Assembly: GCA_934513205.1 (NCBI GenBank)
Contig: CAKSWU010000022.1
Location: forward strand, 1 to 32,247
Length of the DNA: 32,247 nucleotides
Source: an uncultured Faecalibacterium sp.
GTDB lineage: Bacteria; Bacillota; Clostridia; Oscillospirales; Ruminococcaceae
Direction of reading: 5' to 3'
A model generated the notes under the pieces. The model did no database searches and had not been told where the DNA came from. It was given only the letters and a program-made list of their open reading frames with translations. The position numbers and the translations under genes were made by a program. Positions 16,124 through 24,043 of this stretch are shown piece by piece (within the stretch, counting starts at the first letter, position 1; every line of letters begins with the position of its first letter).

Positions 16124-17878
16124 ATGGATATCCGCCAGCTGCACTACTTTCTGGTATTGTGCGATGAAATGAATTACAGCCGTGCGGCGCAGAGACTGTT
16201 TCTGTCCCGGCAGGCGCTGCGCCAGAGCGTTGCGGCGCTGGAGGCCGAACTGTGCGGGCCGCTGTTCCTCAGCGCCCATCACAAGCTGGCGCTCACCGAC
16301 CGCGGCATGAGCCTGCAGCGCCATGCCGCCCCGGTGGTGGAGCAGTTCCAGCAGATGCAGGCGGCGCTGCGGGCCGAGATCCAGTCGGCGCAGCCGGTGC
16401 GCATCGGCATCAGCGTGTCGCTGGTGCCGGACTATCTGCCCGGTCTGGAGACCCAGCTGGACAAGTTCCGCCAGCAGTATCCCCATGTGGAGATGCGCTT
16501 CCGCATGATGGACAACGATGCCGTGGCGGACGGCGTGGAGCAGGGAGAGCTGGACGCGGGTCTGGTCATTGATCTGGGCTGCGCCGCCCCGGTGCTGGCG
16601 CGCACCACCCTGCGGGCGGACCCTGCCTGTCTGCTGGTGCCCCGGGGACACCCCTTCTGGGACCGCGAGGGCATCCCGCTGGCAGACCTGCGGGGGCAGC
16701 GGGTGCTGCTGCCCAGCCTGCGGCAGGACCTGTTCAGCCCGCTGTGGTCGGCGTGTGCCCGGGCGGGCTTTGCCCCCAACGCCGAGATCGGACCCAGCTT
16801 CTATCAGGCGTATTATCTGGTGCAGGAGCAGCTGTGCACCTGTCTGACCCGCTATGAGCCCGGTGCCCGGCGGGATCTGGACCGGGTGCGGGACGTGCTG
16901 CTGGAGGATCTGCCGCCCCTGTGCGTGTCGCTGGTGCAGCGGCGGGACCACTCCTCGGCGTATATCGACCTGCTGCGGAGCTACCTGCTGGATGTGCTGG
17001 GCGGTACGGCAAGCCTGCCGCCCCGCCGCGGACGCCCGGCAAAGCCTTTCTACAATTCGCCCGTGCTGTCCAGCGCGGCGGCAAAGCCCGCCCCGGCGCA
17101 CCCGGCGCCCGGCACCCAGCTGGCATTTGCGGGCGGGAACAACTTTCGGGAGCTGGGCGGCTACGAAGCGGACGAGGGCAAGCATGTCAAGTGGGGCCAG
17201 ATCTGGCGCGGCATCCCCACCGGTGCCCTGACCGGCGAGGCGGACCGGAAGCTGCTGGATTCGCTGGGACTGCGGCTGATCCTGGACCTGCGCAGCAGCG
17301 CGGAAGCCAAAAAGGACCCGGACTATCTGCCGGACGGCGCGCGGCTGGTGCAGATCTGCGGCCTGTGCGCCGAGGACGGCACCGAGATCGACTTTTCGCC
17401 GAAGGACATCGAAAAGCTCATCGGCACTGCCCCGCAGGAGGACCCGGTGCGGCTGATGTACCGCCGGATGCTCACCGGCAACAAGGCGTTCAAGGAGCTG
17501 TTCCGGGCGCTGGAAGCAGGCGAGACGCCCATCCTGTTCCACTGCACGTCCGGCAAGGACCGCACCGGTGTGGCTGCCATGCTGATCCTGCTGGCGCTGG
17601 GCGCGTCGGACGAGACCATCTGCGCAGATTATGCCCGCACCAACCTCTGCCGCGCCGCCGAGATCGAAAAGGCCATGGCTGACCATGCGGCGGAGATCGC
17701 CGCCGACCCGGTACAGAAGCTGCGCTGGCAGACCTCCGCCGGGATAGACCCGGAAATTGCGCCTTTTGTACTGCGCACCATCCGGCAGGACTACGGCAGC
17801 GCGGAAAGCTATCTGGAGGCGGAATATGGCCTGACCCCCGCCCGCCTGATGCGCCTGCGCAGGATGTATCTGGAATAA
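16124..17878 (+). CDS. LysR-type regulator fused to a tyrosine/dual-specificity phosphatase domain
   Basis: One uninterrupted 584-residue frame, about twice the LysR length of 290-310. Residues 1-62 are a LysR winged helix (MDIRQLHYFLVLCDEMNYSR then LSRQALRQSVAALEAEL). Residues about 92-293 are a LysR effector-binding domain (VRIGISVSLVPDYLPGLE). Residues 294-332 are a Pro/Ala-rich linker. Residues 333-584 are a phosphatase of the tyrosine-phosphatase superfamily (Y_phosphatase3-like): NFRELGGY at 340-347, LILDLRS, and the P-loop HCTSGKDRTG with Cys474 and Arg480, the CX5R pair. The phosphatase half should be active by motif. It has its own promoter and terminator and no partner gene. Whether it acts on a protein, a phosphoinositide-like compound or a small phosphorylated metabolite is unknown. 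I know of no established regulator of this architecture. Confidence 0.92.
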   Translation: MDIRQLHYFLVLCDEMNYSRAAQRLFLSRQALRQSVAALEAELCGPLFLSAHHKLALTDRGMSLQRHAAPVVEQFQQMQAALRAEIQSAQPVRIGISVSLVPDYLPGLETQLDKFRQQYPHVEMRFRMMDNDAVADGVEQGELDAGLVIDLGCAAPVLARTTLRADPACLLVPRGHPFWDREGIPLADLRGQRVLLPSLRQDLFSPLWSACARAGFAPNAEIGPSFYQAYYLVQEQLCTCLTRYEPGARRDLDRVRDVLLEDLPPLCVSLVQRRDHSSAYIDLLRSYLLDVLGGTASLPPRRGRPAKPFYNSPVLSSAAAKPAPAHPAPGTQLAFAGGNNFRELGGYEADEGKHVKWGQIWRGIPTGALTGEADRKLLDSLGLRLILDLRSSAEAKKDPDYLPDGARLVQICGLCAEDGTEIDFSPKDIEKLIGTAPQEDPVRLMYRRMLTGNKAFKELFRALEAGETPILFHCTSGKDRTGVAAMLILLALGASDETICADYARTNLCRAAEIEKAMADHAAEIAADPVQKLRWQTSAGIDPEIAPFVLRTIRQDYGSAESYLEAEYGLTPARLMRLRRMYLE

Positions 17879-17896
17879 GACGATTTTGAATGCGCG

Positions 17897-17936
17897 CCGC
17901 TTATGCTCTGCGCATAAACAGCGGAATCATTATTTT
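17897..17936 (+). terminator. Imperfect terminator-like hairpin after the fusion gene
   Basis: CCGC and TTATGC (17897-17906) pair with GCATAA and GCGG (17912-17924) with an ACA bulge; AATCATTATTTT follows. It is weaker than the hairpin 20 bp downstream. Confidence 0.4.
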
Positions 17937-17943
17937 AAATTTC

Positions 17944-17984
17944 GGGGTCCAGAAACGCCTGCGGGCGTTTCTGGACCCCATTTT
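17944..17984. terminator. Long perfect hairpin, likely terminator
   Basis: GGGGTCCAGAAACGC (17944-17958), loop CTGCGG, perfect 15-bp complement (17965-17979), then ATTTT. It is very stable and probably ends the fusion-gene transcript. It also borders the repeat cluster to its right. Confidence 0.65.
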
Positions 17985-17997
17985 CACGGGGAGAGGG

Positions 17998-18226
17998 TTA
18001 GGGGGAACGAACTCCCCCAGTCTCGGCTGTCGCCGCGACAGATTCCCCTTTTTGTCCCCTACGGTAACATCTTCCTCCGGCCGGGGGAAGTCGTCCTCTG
18101 GGAGGGGGCCTTTGGCATAGAAGTATGGTTCCCGGATCAAGCGCAAAGTTTTCGGTGCGCCAGAGGCTCCCTCCCCGAGGGAGCTGGCAAAACCGTCCGG
18201 TTTCGACGGAGGGAGTTTTGCTTCTG
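17998..18226. repeat. Cluster of palindromic intergenic repeat units
   Basis: Several short GC-rich palindromes follow each other with no credible gene: GGGGGA/TCCCCC (18001-18018), CTGTCG-CCG-CGACAG (18027-18041), GCTCCCTC-CCC-GAGGGAGC (18166-18184), and ACCGTC/GACGG inside 18188-18210. The right part (GCCAGAGGCTCCCTC, GAGGGAGCTGGC, then a small stem and GGAGGGAG) and the left part read on the opposite strand share the layout of a palindromic intergenic repeat I associate with gut Clostridia genomes, so this looks like two inverted copies. The family link is from memory. Confidence 0.5.
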
Positions 18227-18272
18227 TTTTTGTTTTTCTGCACAAAATGTTCTGCGGGGCAGGGTTTTCCTC

Positions 18273-18304
18273 TTGACAAGCGGGCAATTGTTTCGTACTA
18301 TAAT
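18273..18304 (+). promoter_or_regulatory. Strong promoter ahead of the candidate RNA and rny
   Basis: TTGACA (18273-18278), 17 bp, TACTAT (18296-18301), overlapped by a perfect TATAAT at 18299-18304 (20-bp spacer). Transcription would begin near 18308, about 255 nt before the rny start codon. Confidence 0.75.
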
Positions 18305-18307
18305 TAG

Positions 18308-18530
18308 TAGTATGGAATCAAAGACGCTGTACGCAGGCTTCTGTGTGACCCTGTACCCGTTTCAGGCAAAGCGTGCCTGTTTGATATAAAATGGAACCGT
18401 AGAGAAAAAGCCGCAGGCTGCCCGCACGGGAATGCCCGTGTTTGTGGTTCTGCTGCCACTTTTTGCATGGAAAGCTCTTTCTATATCATTGCCCGTGTCC
18501 TGCTGCACAGCGTCTCCTGCTTTTGATTTT
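18308..18530 (+). ncRNA. Candidate structured RNA of about 220 nt (6S-like rod or rny leader)
   Basis: The 5' and 3' ends pair: AATCAA and AGACGCTGT (18316-18330) with ACAGCGTCT (18507-18515) and TTGATT (18523-18528), plus CAGG (18334-18337) with CCTG (18499-18502). Inside are CAGGC/GCCTG (18363-18379), GATATA (18383-18388) with TATATC (18482-18487), and a nested arm AAAAAG, GCAG, CACGGG (18405-18430) with CCCGTG, CTGC, CTTTTT (18435-18464). A closed end, large asymmetric bubble and terminal arm recall 6S RNA, but I cannot match conserved 6S sequence. Because rny starts 34 bp downstream without a clear terminator between, it may instead be a long leader regulating rny. No coding frame in it is convincing. 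Confidence 0.5.
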
Positions 18531-18563
18531 GCATTGAATTGAAACGAAGGAGAGTGAAACGCG

Positions 18564-20135
18564 ATGACCGCGATTGGAGTGATCGTGGCCCTGATCGCTG
18601 CTGTGATCGGCGTTGGCGCGGGCTATTTTATTGGCTACAACAACCGTAAAAAGACCGCCGAAGCCCAGATCGGCAGCGCGGAGGCCGAAGCGACCCGGCT
18701 GGTGAACGAAGCCATCAAGACCGCAGAACAGAAGCGCAAGGAAGCGGTTCTGGAAGCAAAGGACGAGGCTTTCCGTCTGAAAGCCGAGGTGGACGCCCAG
18801 AAGGCAGAAGCCGACAAGGAAATCAAGCAGCGCCGTGCGGAGATCAGCCGACAGGAGAACCGCATCGACCAGAAGGAGACGGCGCTGGACCGCAAGACCG
18901 AGGCGCTGGAAAAGAAGGAAGAGGAGCTGAAAAAGCGCTCTGCCGAGGCCGAGGAGCGTCTGGCAGAGATCGACGCTCTGCGCGCCAAGGAGATGGAGCG
19001 TCTGGAGACGCTGGCGGGTCTGAGTCAGGAGGACGCCCGCGAGGTGCTGCTGCACAAGGTGGACGAGGAGCTGACCCACGAAAAGGCCGTGCGCGTTGCC
19101 GCCTACGAGACCGACCTGAAGGAAAACTGCGATAACATCGCCCGCAACCTCATCGGACAGGCCGTCAGCCGCTGCGCTGCCGACCATTGCAGCGAGACCA
19201 CCGTCAGCGTGGTGCCGCTGCCCAGCGATGAGATGAAGGGCCGCATCATCGGCCGCGAGGGCCGCAACATCCGCGCACTGGAGACCGCTACCGGCGTGGA
19301 TCTGATCATCGACGATACCCCGGAGGCCATTACCCTGTCCTCCTTCGACCAGACCCGCCGCGAGGTGGCCCGCATGACGCTGGAGCGCCTGATCGGCGAT
19401 GGCCGCATCCACCCCGCCCGCATCGAGGAGACGGTGGAGAAGTGCCGCCACGATCTGGAGCTGCAGATGAAGCGGGAGGGCGAACGCGCCGTCATGGAGC
19501 TGGGCATCCACGGCCTGCACCCGGACCTGATCAAGCTGATCGGCCGGTTGAAGTACCGCACCAGCTTTGGTCAGAACGCCCTGACCCACAGCATGGAAGT
19601 GGCGTGGGTGGCCGGTCTGCTGGCAGGCGAGATGGGCGTGAACGTGACCATGGCACGCCGCGCCGGTCTGCTGCATGATATCGGCAAGGCACTGGATCAC
19701 GAGATCGAGGGCAGCCACGTCCAGATCGGCGTGGACATCTGCCGCAAGTACAAGGAGAACACCCAGATCATCCACGCCATTGAGGCACACCACGGCGACG
19801 TGGAGCCCAAGACCCCGCTGGCCTTCATCATTCAGGCAGCCGACGCCATCAGCGCCGCCCGCCCGGGTGCCCGCCGCGAGAACGTGGAAAGCTACGTCAA
19901 GCGCCTTGAAAATCTGGAGGAGATCTCTTCCGGCTTTGAGGGCGTGGAGCAGGCCTTTGCCGTGCAGGCAGGCCGCGAAGTGCGCATCATGGTCAAGCCC
20001 GACGTTATCAGCGACGATCAGGTCATCCTGCTGGCACGCTCCATTGCCAAAAAGATCGAGGACACGCTGGACTACCCCGGTCAGATCAAGGTCAATGTCA
20101 TCCGCGAGAGCCGCGCGGTGGAATACGCAAAATAA
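18564..20135 (+). CDS. rny: Ribonuclease Y
   Basis: A 523-residue, membrane-anchored endoribonuclease that starts mRNA decay in Firmicutes. An N-terminal membrane helix (IGVIVALIAAVIGVGAGYFIG) leads into a long charged coiled coil (residues 30-180). Then comes a KH RNA-binding domain (VPLPSDEMKGRIIGREGRNI from residue 217) and an HD domain with the catalytic HD pair His371-Asp372 (LLHDIGKALDHEIEGSH). The C-terminal conserved part ends VNVIRESRAVEYAK. Length and order match B. subtilis RNase Y (520). AAGGAGAG precedes ATG 18564. It is probably monocistronic with a terminator at 20151; the folded leader upstream could be a target of its own activity, which is inference. Confidence 0.98.
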   Translation: MTAIGVIVALIAAVIGVGAGYFIGYNNRKKTAEAQIGSAEAEATRLVNEAIKTAEQKRKEAVLEAKDEAFRLKAEVDAQKAEADKEIKQRRAEISRQENRIDQKETALDRKTEALEKKEEELKKRSAEAEERLAEIDALRAKEMERLETLAGLSQEDAREVLLHKVDEELTHEKAVRVAAYETDLKENCDNIARNLIGQAVSRCAADHCSETTVSVVPLPSDEMKGRIIGREGRNIRALETATGVDLIIDDTPEAITLSSFDQTRREVARMTLERLIGDGRIHPARIEETVEKCRHDLELQMKREGERAVMELGIHGLHPDLIKLIGRLKYRTSFGQNALTHSMEVAWVAGLLAGEMGVNVTMARRAGLLHDIGKALDHEIEGSHVQIGVDICRKYKENTQIIHAIEAHHGDVEPKTPLAFIIQAADAISAARPGARRENVESYVKRLENLEEISSGFEGVEQAFAVQAGREVRIMVKPDVISDDQVILLARSIAKKIEDTLDYPGQIKVNVIRESRAVEYAK

Positions 20136-20150
20136 AATCTGTCAGTTTCG

Positions 20151-20182
20151 GGCCGCTGCCGTTTGTGCAGCGGCCTGTTTTT
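20151..20182 (+). terminator. Terminator of rny
   Basis: GGCCGCTGC (20151-20159), loop CGTTTGT, GCAGCGGCC (20167-20175), then TGTTTTTG. Confidence 0.88.
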
Positions 20183-20194
20183 GTCCGGAAACGG

Positions 20195-20223
20195 TTGTAA
20201 TCCTGCCGGAAAAAAGGTATCAT
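20195..20223 (+). promoter_or_regulatory. Promoter of the small lipoprotein gene
   Basis: TTGTAA (20195-20200), 17 bp, TATCAT (20218-20223); transcription would start about 30 bp before the start codon at 20259. Confidence 0.6.
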
Positions 20224-20258
20224 GGAAGCAATACAGCGAAAGGGGAGTTGTTACCTGT

Positions 20259-20795
20259 ATGAAACACGCAAAAAAACGGTTGGCCTGCCTGCTGGCAGGG
20301 CTGCTGACGCTGGCGGTGTTTGCCGGCTGCAGTGCACTGCCCAATTTTGCCACGGTGCAGCGAAGCCCGGAGGAAGCCCGGGCGCTGATGCAGCAGATCG
20401 ACCCGGACCTGCAGTATGACGAGACGCTGGAAGCCACGGCGGCGCGGCTGGCAGAGTGGCTGGCAGAGGACCCAGCAAAGCTGAGCACCGCAGAAAGCCA
20501 GCTGGTCCGGAAGGTCCCTCTGAGCGCGGATTCCGGCAACATGGTGCCGGGCATCTCGGTCGGGGAGTTCATCACCTGTTCTTCGGACTGGATGCTGATC
20601 TTGCCGTCGGACGTGAAGGTGGGCCTGACCCTGAACAATGAGGGGAACCCGTACTATGACCCGGGCCGCCTGTATGTTCCGGCGGCTGATACGGCGGCAC
20701 AGCTCCTGCGCAGCGAGGCAGAAGGCTGCAGCAGGATGGGTGCAGTGTTTTTGCAGTATGACGGCGGGCTTTATGCGGTGGCACTGTTCCGCTGA
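20259..20795 (+). CDS. Small lipoprotein of unknown function
   Basis: 178 residues. The first 24 form a lipoprotein signal: KHAKKR, a hydrophobic stretch LACLLAGLLTLAVFAG and Cys24 as the lipidation site. The rest is a soluble outside domain with no motif I recognise; it is mildly acidic and ends GAVFLQYDGGLYAVALFR. I chose ATG 20259 because it gives a clean signal peptide and GGGGAG lies 11 bases upstream. It has its own promoter and terminator between rny and the opp operon, with no functional link visible. Confidence 0.8.
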   Translation: MKHAKKRLACLLAGLLTLAVFAGCSALPNFATVQRSPEEARALMQQIDPDLQYDETLEATAARLAEWLAEDPAKLSTAESQLVRKVPLSADSGNMVPGISVGEFITCSSDWMLILPSDVKVGLTLNNEGNPYYDPGRLYVPAADTAAQLLRSEAEGCSRMGAVFLQYDGGLYAVALFR

Positions 20796-20818
20796 ACGAA
20801 AGGCCCCTGCAAGGGATG

Positions 20819-20857
20819 AAAAGGACTGCTGTGCAGCGATGCGCAGCAGTCCTTTTT
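20819..20857 (+). terminator. Terminator of the lipoprotein gene
   Basis: AAAAGGACTGCTG and CGCAGCAGTCCTTTTT pair around a 10-nt loop, 23 bp after the stop codon. The next 260 bp (20858-21117) are AT-rich with no gene; the only clear element is the palindrome at 21015. Confidence 0.88.
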
Positions 20858-21014
20858 GCTGCTTTTGCACAGAGCCGTGTGAGCAAAATACGACAAATTA
20901 AAAGTATGACTTGTGCGCCAAAACCGTGAATGGAAAGATGAAAAAAACTCACTTGTTCGCCGCAAAGATACAAAAAATGAGAATTCACGCGGAACTGTAT
21001 TTTTGACAAGTACA

Positions 21015-21024
21015 GAAGCGCTTC
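21015..21024. promoter_or_regulatory. Palindrome resembling a cre/LacI-family site
   Basis: GAAGCGCTTC is a perfect 10-bp palindrome with the central CG of CcpA/LacI-family operators. A TTGACA lies just upstream (21003-21008) but without a good -10. It sits about 100 bp upstream of the opp -10, so carbon control of opp is possible but weakly supported. Confidence 0.3.
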
Positions 21025-21117
21025 AAAACTGCACAAAATTGGAAGGAAATTTTTGGGCAGCAATGGTCAATCCACAGAAATGACGCCGAAGGTCTTTCTT
21101 TTTTGAAACCAGCGGCG

Positions 21118-21221
21118 TATAATGCGGTTATCGCACAAGGGGGTGCAGGATCCCGGAGGGGGGACCGAAGATCCTTTGTGCATTTTTCAGTTCCTGCCGC
21201 TTCATTTTGTTAAAGCGGCAG
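21118..21221 (+). promoter_or_regulatory. opp promoter -10 and two-hairpin leader
   Basis: A perfect TATAAT (21118-21123) with a poor -35 (TTTCTT at 21095). Directly after it GCACAAGGG (21133-21141) pairs with CCTTTGTGC (21173-21181) followed by ATTTTT, which looks like an attenuator or terminator. A second hairpin CTGCCGCTT/AAGCGGCAG (21194-21221) ends about 30 bp before the oppA start. The two could regulate read-through into opp; no known riboswitch fits. Confidence 0.5.
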
Positions 21222-21252
21222 AGCAAGAGAGCAAGAGAGAGAGGGATAGATT

Positions 21253-22944
21253 ATGAAATTCGATCGTCGTATTTCTCGCCGCAGCTTCCTGGCAGCTGCC
21301 GGCGTATCGGCTGCTGCGCTGGCCCTGACGGCCTGCGGCGGCTCTTCCAGCACGGCTGCTTCCGGCTCCGGTGCAGCGGCATCTTCCGGTGCAGCAGGCG
21401 GTGCGCTGAACATCATGCTGGAGACCGAAGTCCAGTCTCTGGACCCCCAGCTGGCGACCGATGGCACCTCCTTTGAGGTCATTGCCAACTACACCGACGG
21501 CCTGATGCAGATGGACGAGAACGGTGCAGCTGTGGAGGCTCTGGCAGAGAGCTATGAGCTCAGCGAGGACGGCAAGACCTACACCTTCCACCTGAAGGAC
21601 GCAAAGTGGTCCAATGGCGATGCCGTTACCGCAGCAGACTTCGTGTTTGGCTGGCAGCGTGCTGTGGACCCCGCAAACGCTTCTGAGTATTCCTACATGC
21701 TGAGCGATATCGGTCAGGTGGTCAACGCCGCCGACATCATTGCAGGCGACAAGCCTGTCACCGATCTGGGCGTCACCGCAGTGGACGACAAGACCCTGAA
21801 GGTGGAACTGAATGTTCCGGTCAGCTACTTCCTGAGCCTGATGTACTTCCCCACCTTCTACCCCATGAACCAGAAGTTCTTCGAGAGCTGCGCCGACACC
21901 TACGGCACCAGCGCCGACACCGTTCTGTCCAACGGTGCGTTCATGCTGACCAGCTACGAGCCGGCCGCCACCGCTTTTGAGCTGGTGAAGAACCCCGACT
22001 ACTACGATGCTGACCGCATTGCTCTGGACGGCCTGAACTATCAGGTCATCAAGGACAGCCAGCAGGCTCTGATGAGCTATCAGAACGGCGATCTGGATAT
22101 CACCCTGCTGAACGGCGAGCAGGTGGAGCAGGTCAAGGACGACCCCGAGTTCACCAGCGTGGGTGCCGGCTACCTGTGGTACATCAGCCCCAACATGGAC
22201 GCTGTGCCGGAGCTGGAAAACCTGAACCTGCGCCGTGCCATCACCTTTGCACTGGACCGTGATTCCATCACCAACGACGTGCTGAAGGACGGCTCTTCTC
22301 CTGCCTACACCGCAGTGCCCGCACAGTTCGCCACCGGCCCGGACGGCAGCGATTTCAGCGCCGACCAGACCAAGTTTGCAGAGTTCTGCGCATACGATCC
22401 CGACAAGGCTGCAGAGTACTACGAGCAGGCCAAGGCTGAGCTGGGCAAGGATTCCTTCTCCTTCACCATGATCGTCGATGCCGACGATGCTCCTCAGAAG
22501 GTCGCTCAGGTCGTTCAGGAGCAGCTGCAGACCACGCTGCCCGGCTTCACTCTGGAGCTGAAGGTGGAGCCCAAGAAGCAGCGCGTGCAGGATATGCAGG
22601 ACGGCAACTTTGAGATCGGCCTGACCCGCTGGGGACCCGATTACGCAGACCCCATGACCTATCTGGGCATGTGGGTCACCGGCAACTCCAACAACTACGG
22701 TCTGTGGAGCGACGCTGACTACGATGCCATCATCGCAGAGTGCACCACCGGTGATCTGTGCACCGACCCCGAGGGCCGTTGGCAGGCCATGTATGACGCC
22801 GAGTCCATCGTGCTGGAGCAGGCCGTCATCTTCCCGCTGTATGGTCAGTGCAATGCCGAGATGATCTCCTCCGCCGTCACCGGCGTTGAGCACCATCCCT
22901 GCGCTCTGAACCGCGTTTACAAGAACGCGAAGAAGAGCGTCTGA
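21253..22944 (+). CDS. oppA: Oligopeptide ABC transporter substrate-binding lipoprotein
   Basis: A 563-residue family 5 extracellular solute-binding protein. The signal has a twin-arginine-like SRRSFLAAAG (residues 8-17) and a lipobox ending at Cys28 (LTAC), then a low-complexity Ser/Ala/Gly linker. The mature part has the OppA landmarks LETEVQSLDPQLATDG, LAESYELSEDGKTYTFHLKD and KWSNGDAVTAADFVFGWQRA. It captures peptides outside the membrane for OppBCDF. AGAGAGAGGG precedes the ATG. A weak terminator between it and oppB would make it more abundant than the membrane parts, as is usual. Confidence 0.95.
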   Translation: MKFDRRISRRSFLAAAGVSAAALALTACGGSSSTAASGSGAAASSGAAGGALNIMLETEVQSLDPQLATDGTSFEVIANYTDGLMQMDENGAAVEALAESYELSEDGKTYTFHLKDAKWSNGDAVTAADFVFGWQRAVDPANASEYSYMLSDIGQVVNAADIIAGDKPVTDLGVTAVDDKTLKVELNVPVSYFLSLMYFPTFYPMNQKFFESCADTYGTSADTVLSNGAFMLTSYEPAATAFELVKNPDYYDADRIALDGLNYQVIKDSQQALMSYQNGDLDITLLNGEQVEQVKDDPEFTSVGAGYLWYISPNMDAVPELENLNLRRAITFALDRDSITNDVLKDGSSPAYTAVPAQFATGPDGSDFSADQTKFAEFCAYDPDKAAEYYEQAKAELGKDSFSFTMIVDADDAPQKVAQVVQEQLQTTLPGFTLELKVEPKKQRVQDMQDGNFEIGLTRWGPDYADPMTYLGMWVTGNSNNYGLWSDADYDAIIAECTTGDLCTDPEGRWQAMYDAESIVLEQAVIFPLYGQCNAEMISSAVTGVEHHPCALNRVYKNAKKSV

Positions 22945-22967
22945 TCCGGATCAAAAAACTGAAATGC

Positions 22968-23006
22968 CGCACAGTGGCAGCGAAAATTGCCGCTGTGCGA
23001 CTTTTT
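22968..23006 (+). terminator. Partial terminator or attenuator between oppA and oppB
   Basis: CGCACAG, GGCA and their complements TGCC, CTGTGCG form an 11-bp stem with one T-G mismatch, then ACTTTTT. It leaves about 100 bp to oppB. Read-through would give excess binding protein over transporter, a common arrangement. Confidence 0.6.
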
Positions 23007-23106
23007 GACTTTTGCACTGTCCGCGTCAGGCGAACGGCTGACTGCGGCGGGCGAAAGCCTCTGCGTCCGGACGGGACGTAAAAAAGTGTAAGGGGGTCTA
23101 CCCAAC

Positions 23107-24042
23107 GTGAAAAAATACACGCTCAAGCGTATCATCACGTCGTTGTTTACGCTGCTGGCCATTTTGCTGGTGCTGTTCATCCTTATGCAGTTGATGCCCG
23201 GCTCGCCCTTCAACGACGAAAAGCTGACCGCCGACATGCGCGCAGCCCTGTACGCAAAGTACGGTCTGGATCAGCCGCTGTACGTCCAGTTCTTCCGCTA
23301 TGTGGGCAACATGCTGCGGGGCGACTTCGGCGTCAGCTACAACATCTCTAAAAACACACCCATCTCCCAGCTCATCCAGTCCCGCCTGCCCATCTCCATC
23401 CGGGTGGGCGGCATGGCAGTCACGCTGGGTGCCATCGTGGGCCTGATCCTGGGCGTCATTGCCGCACTGAAGCGGGACACCGTCTTTGACACGCTGGCAA
23501 CCATCATCTCGGTCATCGGCGTGTCGGTGCCCTCCTATGTGTTCGCACTGGCGCTGAGCTATACCTTCGGCTTCAAGCTGAAGTGGTTCCCCATGCTGTT
23601 CAGCGCAAAGGACGTGCTGGGCTCCAGCGTTCTGCCCAGCATCTCGCTGTCCATGTTCACCATGGCATCCATTGCCCGCTTTACCCGCAGTGAGATGATC
23701 GAGGTGCTGGACTCGGACTATATGCTGCTGGCCGAGAGCAAGGGCATCTCCGGCCCGGCGCTGATCTTCCGCCATGCATTGCGCAATGCCCTGATCCCCA
23801 TCATCACGGTGCTGGCACCCCTGATCGTGGACCTGATGACCGGTTCGCTGGTGGTGGAGAAGATCTTTGCCATCCCCGGCGTGGGCAGCCTGCTGGTGAC
23901 CGCCATCCAGTCCAACGACTACAACGTGGTCATCGGCCTGAGCTTCATTTACAGCGCCATGTACATTGGCATCATGCTGGTGGTCGATCTGCTGTACGGC
24001 GTCATCGACCCGCGCATCCGACTGGCAAAGGGGGACGACTGA
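23107..24042 (+). CDS. oppB: Oligopeptide ABC transporter permease OppB
   Basis: A 311-residue inner membrane permease. The start MKKYTLKRIITSLFTLLAIL followed by LMQLMPGSPF, and YGLDQPLYVQFFRYVGNMLRGDFGVSY, are characteristic of the DppB/OppB family. The ATPase-docking loop lies near LLAESKGISGPALIFRHALRNAL. The start codon is GTG 23107 with AAGGGGG 11 bases upstream. It pairs with OppC, whose gene begins 1 bp after its stop. Confidence 0.96.
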   Translation: MKKYTLKRIITSLFTLLAILLVLFILMQLMPGSPFNDEKLTADMRAALYAKYGLDQPLYVQFFRYVGNMLRGDFGVSYNISKNTPISQLIQSRLPISIRVGGMAVTLGAIVGLILGVIAALKRDTVFDTLATIISVIGVSVPSYVFALALSYTFGFKLKWFPMLFSAKDVLGSSVLPSISLSMFTMASIARFTRSEMIEVLDSDYMLLAESKGISGPALIFRHALRNALIPIITVLAPLIVDLMTGSLVVEKIFAIPGVGSLLVTAIQSNDYNVVIGLSFIYSAMYIGIMLVVDLLYGVIDPRIRLAKGDD

Positions 24043-24043
24043 T

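Noticed and set aside
21133..21187. T-box leader for opp
   Set aside because: GGAGGGGGGACCG resembles the T-box core, but there is no stem I and the -10 is only about 10 bp upstream of the hairpin.
23966..24043. Longer start for oppC
   Set aside because: It would overlap oppB by 77 bp; ATG 24044 directly after the oppB stop has a good ribosome binding site.
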